DNA from: an uncultured Oscillospiraceae bacterium
GTDB taxonomy: Bacteria > Bacillota > Clostridia > Oscillospirales > Acutalibacteraceae
NCBI GenBank assembly: GCA_900550095.1
Contig: URRG01000103.1
Location: forward strand, 1-7,449
DNA: 7,449 nt
Direction: 5' to 3'
The translations under genes and the position numbers were made by a program. Within the stretch, counting starts at the first letter, position 1. Each line of letters begins with the position of its first letter. The notes under the pieces were generated by a model. That model was not told where the DNA came from. It worked only from the letters and a program-made list of their open reading frames with translations, and did no database searches. This document shows, one piece after another, positions 5,654 through 7,449 of the stretch.

Positions 5654-6763
5654 ATGAAGGAAAAAATAGCCCTCTGCCTCGCCTTTCTTCTTTTGACGGC
5701 GCTTCTTCCGGCTTTGGCCTTCTGCGGCGCTTCTTCGGAAACAAAGCCATCCGGCGCTTCCTCGTCCGCTTCACAGGAAAGCGGCCAAAAGGACGAAGCG
5801 TCCGCGGCAAGCGAAGCGGAATCCTCAAAGAGACAGGAGAGTTCCAAGAGCGAAAAAGGAAACGCCTCCGGTCCATCCGGCCAGCCTTCGGAAACAGCCG
5901 CCGGAAAAGACGACATATTCAAGATCCTGGATACCTCCACAGACAGCATTCTGGAGGTTTCCCGGATGGACTTCCTGCGGGGAGCCGCAGCAGCCGAAAT
6001 GCCTCTTTCCTTTGAAACAGAGGCTTTGGCGGCGCAGGCTGTGGCCGCCTATACCTATTATGGGCGCCTGCGCGAAAAAAACAGGGACAAACCGGACGAA
6101 AACCTGAAGGGGGCCGATTTTTCCGCCGATATAAGCAAGTGGGAAAAATACGCCACAAAGGAACAGATGCAGGAGCGATGGGGAGACAATTTCGACACGT
6201 ATTATGAAAAGCTGACCCAGGCTGCGGAAAAGGCCGACGGCTATGTGCTCACGTATGAAGGGGAACTCATAGACGCCACCTATTACGCCATTTCCGCAGG
6301 CGTCACGGAGAGCTCCAAGGATATCTGGGGAGGAGAGCTCCCCTATCTCACCCAGGTGGCAAGCCCCGGGGACGAGCTGGCGGCGGGCTTTCTCACCACG
6401 GAGACCTTTTCCTCTGAGGATCTGAAAAAAGCCCTTTCCGCATCCTTTCCCAGCCTTTCCTTCCCGGAATCGCCCGGCGACTGGTTCGGCAAGCTGACCC
6501 GCAGCAGCTCCGGCTCCGTAACGAAAGCCGAGGTGTGCGGCCAGGAGCTGGAGGGCGGGGAAATGCGCTCCGCGTTGGGACTCCGCTCTCAGAATTTCAC
6601 CGTTTCCCAAAAGGACGGCTCCTTCACCTTTTCGGTCAAGGGCTACGGCCACGGGGTGGGAATGAGCCAAACCGGGGCTCAGTATATGGCAAAGCAGGGT
6701 TCGGATTTCAAAGCGATCCTATCCTGGTATTATCCGGGGGCAAAGCTGGCAAAAATCGGATAA
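5654..6763 (+). CDS. spoIID: SpoIID/LytB-domain protein, probable sporulation cell-wall lytic transglycosylase
   Basis: SpoIID is a peptidoglycan lytic transglycosylase that works with SpoIIP and SpoIIM at the forespore septum during engulfment. This 369-residue protein has an N-terminal signal or anchor segment (1-23), a long linker rich in Ser, Glu, Ala and Lys (about 26-87), then the SpoIID domain (about 97-369). Conserved landmarks are AAEMP (113-117) with E115 as the expected catalytic glutamate, EALAAQAVAAYTY (123-135), ATYYAISAGVTES (208-220), PYLTQV (230-235) and GYGHGVGMSQTGA (330-342), ending near WYYPG (358-362). The zinc-binding cysteine pair of some clostridial SpoIID proteins is absent; the only cysteine in the domain is C295. 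LAFC at 21-24 is not a proper lipobox, because Phe precedes the Cys. It is divergent from citrate synthase and ends at a shared terminator. It could be a SpoIID paralogue rather than the engulfment enzyme; no spoIIM or spoIIP is adjacent. Confidence 0.85.
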   Translation: MKEKIALCLAFLLLTALLPALAFCGASSETKPSGASSSASQESGQKDEASAASEAESSKRQESSKSEKGNASGPSGQPSETAAGKDDIFKILDTSTDSILEVSRMDFLRGAAAAEMPLSFETEALAAQAVAAYTYYGRLREKNRDKPDENLKGADFSADISKWEKYATKEQMQERWGDNFDTYYEKLTQAAEKADGYVLTYEGELIDATYYAISAGVTESSKDIWGGELPYLTQVASPGDELAAGFLTTETFSSEDLKKALSASFPSLSFPESPGDWFGKLTRSSSGSVTKAEVCGQELEGGEMRSALGLRSQNFTVSQKDGSFTFSVKGYGHGVGMSQTGAQYMAKQGSDFKAILSWYYPGAKLAKIG

Positions 6764-6784
6764 AGCGGCAAAGCAGACAAAAAC

Positions 6785-6824
6785 AAAAGGCGGATCCCGA
6801 AACAGATCACGGGATCCGCCTTTT
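6785..6824. terminator. Bidirectional intrinsic terminator
   Basis: A perfect 15-bp inverted repeat (6785-6799 with 6810-6824) encloses a 10-nt loop. It lies between the convergent ends of the SpoIID-like gene (stop at 6763) and the acetyltransferase (stop 6880-6882). The rightward RNA ends in UUUU followed by C residues. The leftward RNA ends in UUUUGUUUUUG, a better tract. It should stop transcription from both sides, more strongly for the leftward gene. Confidence 0.9.
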
Positions 6825-6879
6825 CCCCGCCTTCGCACAGCCGGAACCGCCCCCGCGGAAAGCGAAGACGGATGCGCCT

Positions 6880-7449
6880 TCACTTCTGCCCGGCGGCCTC
6901 TATGGGAAGATGGAGCTTATCCTCTTCGGTAATCCTGCGCAGCACCCGCGCCGGATTGCCCGCGGCAAGCGCCCCCTGCCGGGATCTCTTTTGTCACCAC
7001 GACGCCCGCCCCTATGATGGAGCCGTCCCCTATGGAGACGCCGCACACGACTGTAACTCCGCCGCATATCCACACATTGTCCTCCACCGTTATAGGGAGG
7101 GATTTTTCACAGCCCGCCGTCCGTTCCCCGCTGTCAAAGGCGTGCTGGGGCGTGTAAAATCCTACGTTGGGGCCGATCCATACGTTGTTCCCAAAGACGG
7201 TCTTGGCGCAGTCCAATATACAGCAGTTCGTATTCGCGCAAAAAGGTATCGCCTACCGTTATATTCGACCCGTAATCGCAGTTGAAGGGCGGTTCCAGCA
7301 GTTTTTCCCAGTCCTTGTAAAAATCAAAAAAATGCCGAGCGCAGTTCCTCACTCGGCCCTTTTCGAAGACCGTATGGAATTGATCTCAGCAAGCAGATTC
7401 AGCCCGCTGTCTTCCTCTGCCGGCGCTGCGTCCCAGCCGATATAATACC
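6880..7449 (-). pseudogene. Maltose/galactoside-type O-acetyltransferase, frameshifted and cut by the window edge
   Basis: A left-handed beta-helix (hexapeptide-repeat) acetyltransferase of the Maa/LacA family, which moves acetyl from acetyl-CoA to sugars, is readable only by joining frames on the minus strand. EPPFNCDYGSNITVGDTF is in one frame (about 7298-7245). After a T5 run (7240-7244) the family continues in another frame as CANTNCCILDCAKTVFGNN, through YTPQHAFD with the probable catalytic His, to VVVTKEIPAG. After a G5 run (C-run 6972-6976) it continues as ALAAGNPARVLRRITEE to a TGA at 6880-6882. Upstream, a T7 run (7326-7332) and a TGA at 7349-7351 also need one-base corrections to join EELRSAFF and INSIRSSKRAE. 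Each break is explained by one extra base. Protein-level conservation is otherwise good, so the damage is recent or a sequencing artefact. The N-terminus lies beyond the window. Confidence 0.85.

Noticed and set aside
5714..5725. Lipobox (LAFC) in the SpoIID-like protein
   Set aside because: Residue -1 is Phe, whereas signal peptidase II needs a small residue there. A signal peptidase I site or an uncleaved anchor is more likely.
5825..6670. Minus-strand open frame of 281 codons inside the SpoIID-like gene
   Set aside because: It is antisense to a well-conserved SpoIID domain and has no start signal and no family resemblance.
1..7449. Mobile elements, CRISPR arrays, tRNA or rRNA genes, toxin-antitoxin or defence systems
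   Set aside because: None seen: no transposase or integrase, no regularly spaced repeats, no tRNA-like cloverleaf and no matching small gene pairs.

Overview
The window looks like ordinary chromosome of a low-copy, anaerobic, spore-forming Gram-positive bacterium of the class Clostridia. Evidence: strong GGAGG-type ribosome binding sites, sigma-A-like promoters, intrinsic terminators with T-tracts, a flavodiiron protein (oxygen/NO defence typical of anaerobes) and a SpoIID/LytB-domain sporulation protein. The form of SpoIID (no cysteines in its catalytic domain) and the style of the unknown membrane protein remind me of the order Oscillospirales, but that is recall and not a measured placement.

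Layout. Four genes are transcribed leftward, each apparently as its own unit: citrate synthase (4021-5391), an unrecognised eight-helix membrane protein (2871-3860), glyceraldehyde-3-phosphate dehydrogenase (1756-2769) and an FprA-type flavodiiron protein (303-1463). gap and fprA each end in a clear intrinsic terminator (1698-1733 and 183-222). Good promoters are visible for citrate synthase and fprA, and weaker ones for gap and the membrane protein. The gap promoter carries a 19-bp palindrome across its -10 region. A second 20-bp palindrome lies between the gap terminator and the fprA promoter.

On the right, a SpoIID-like cell-wall enzyme (5654-6763) runs rightward, divergent from citrate synthase. 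It meets a leftward sugar/maltose O-acetyltransferase (6880 to the window edge) at a perfect 15-bp bidirectional terminator (6785-6824). The acetyltransferase reading frame is broken at least twice, probably four times, each break being one extra base and mostly in homopolymers. That means either a pseudogene or sequence error near a contig end.

Functionally the genes are separate housekeeping units: glycolysis (gap), citrate formation (probably for glutamate synthesis), oxygen/NO detoxification (fprA) and sporulation peptidoglycan remodelling (spoIID-like). I see no mobile element, tRNA, rRNA, CRISPR array or recognisable defence system. The most useful leads are the two palindromic candidate operators, the multiply shifted acetyltransferase, and the unknown membrane protein with a structured leader.
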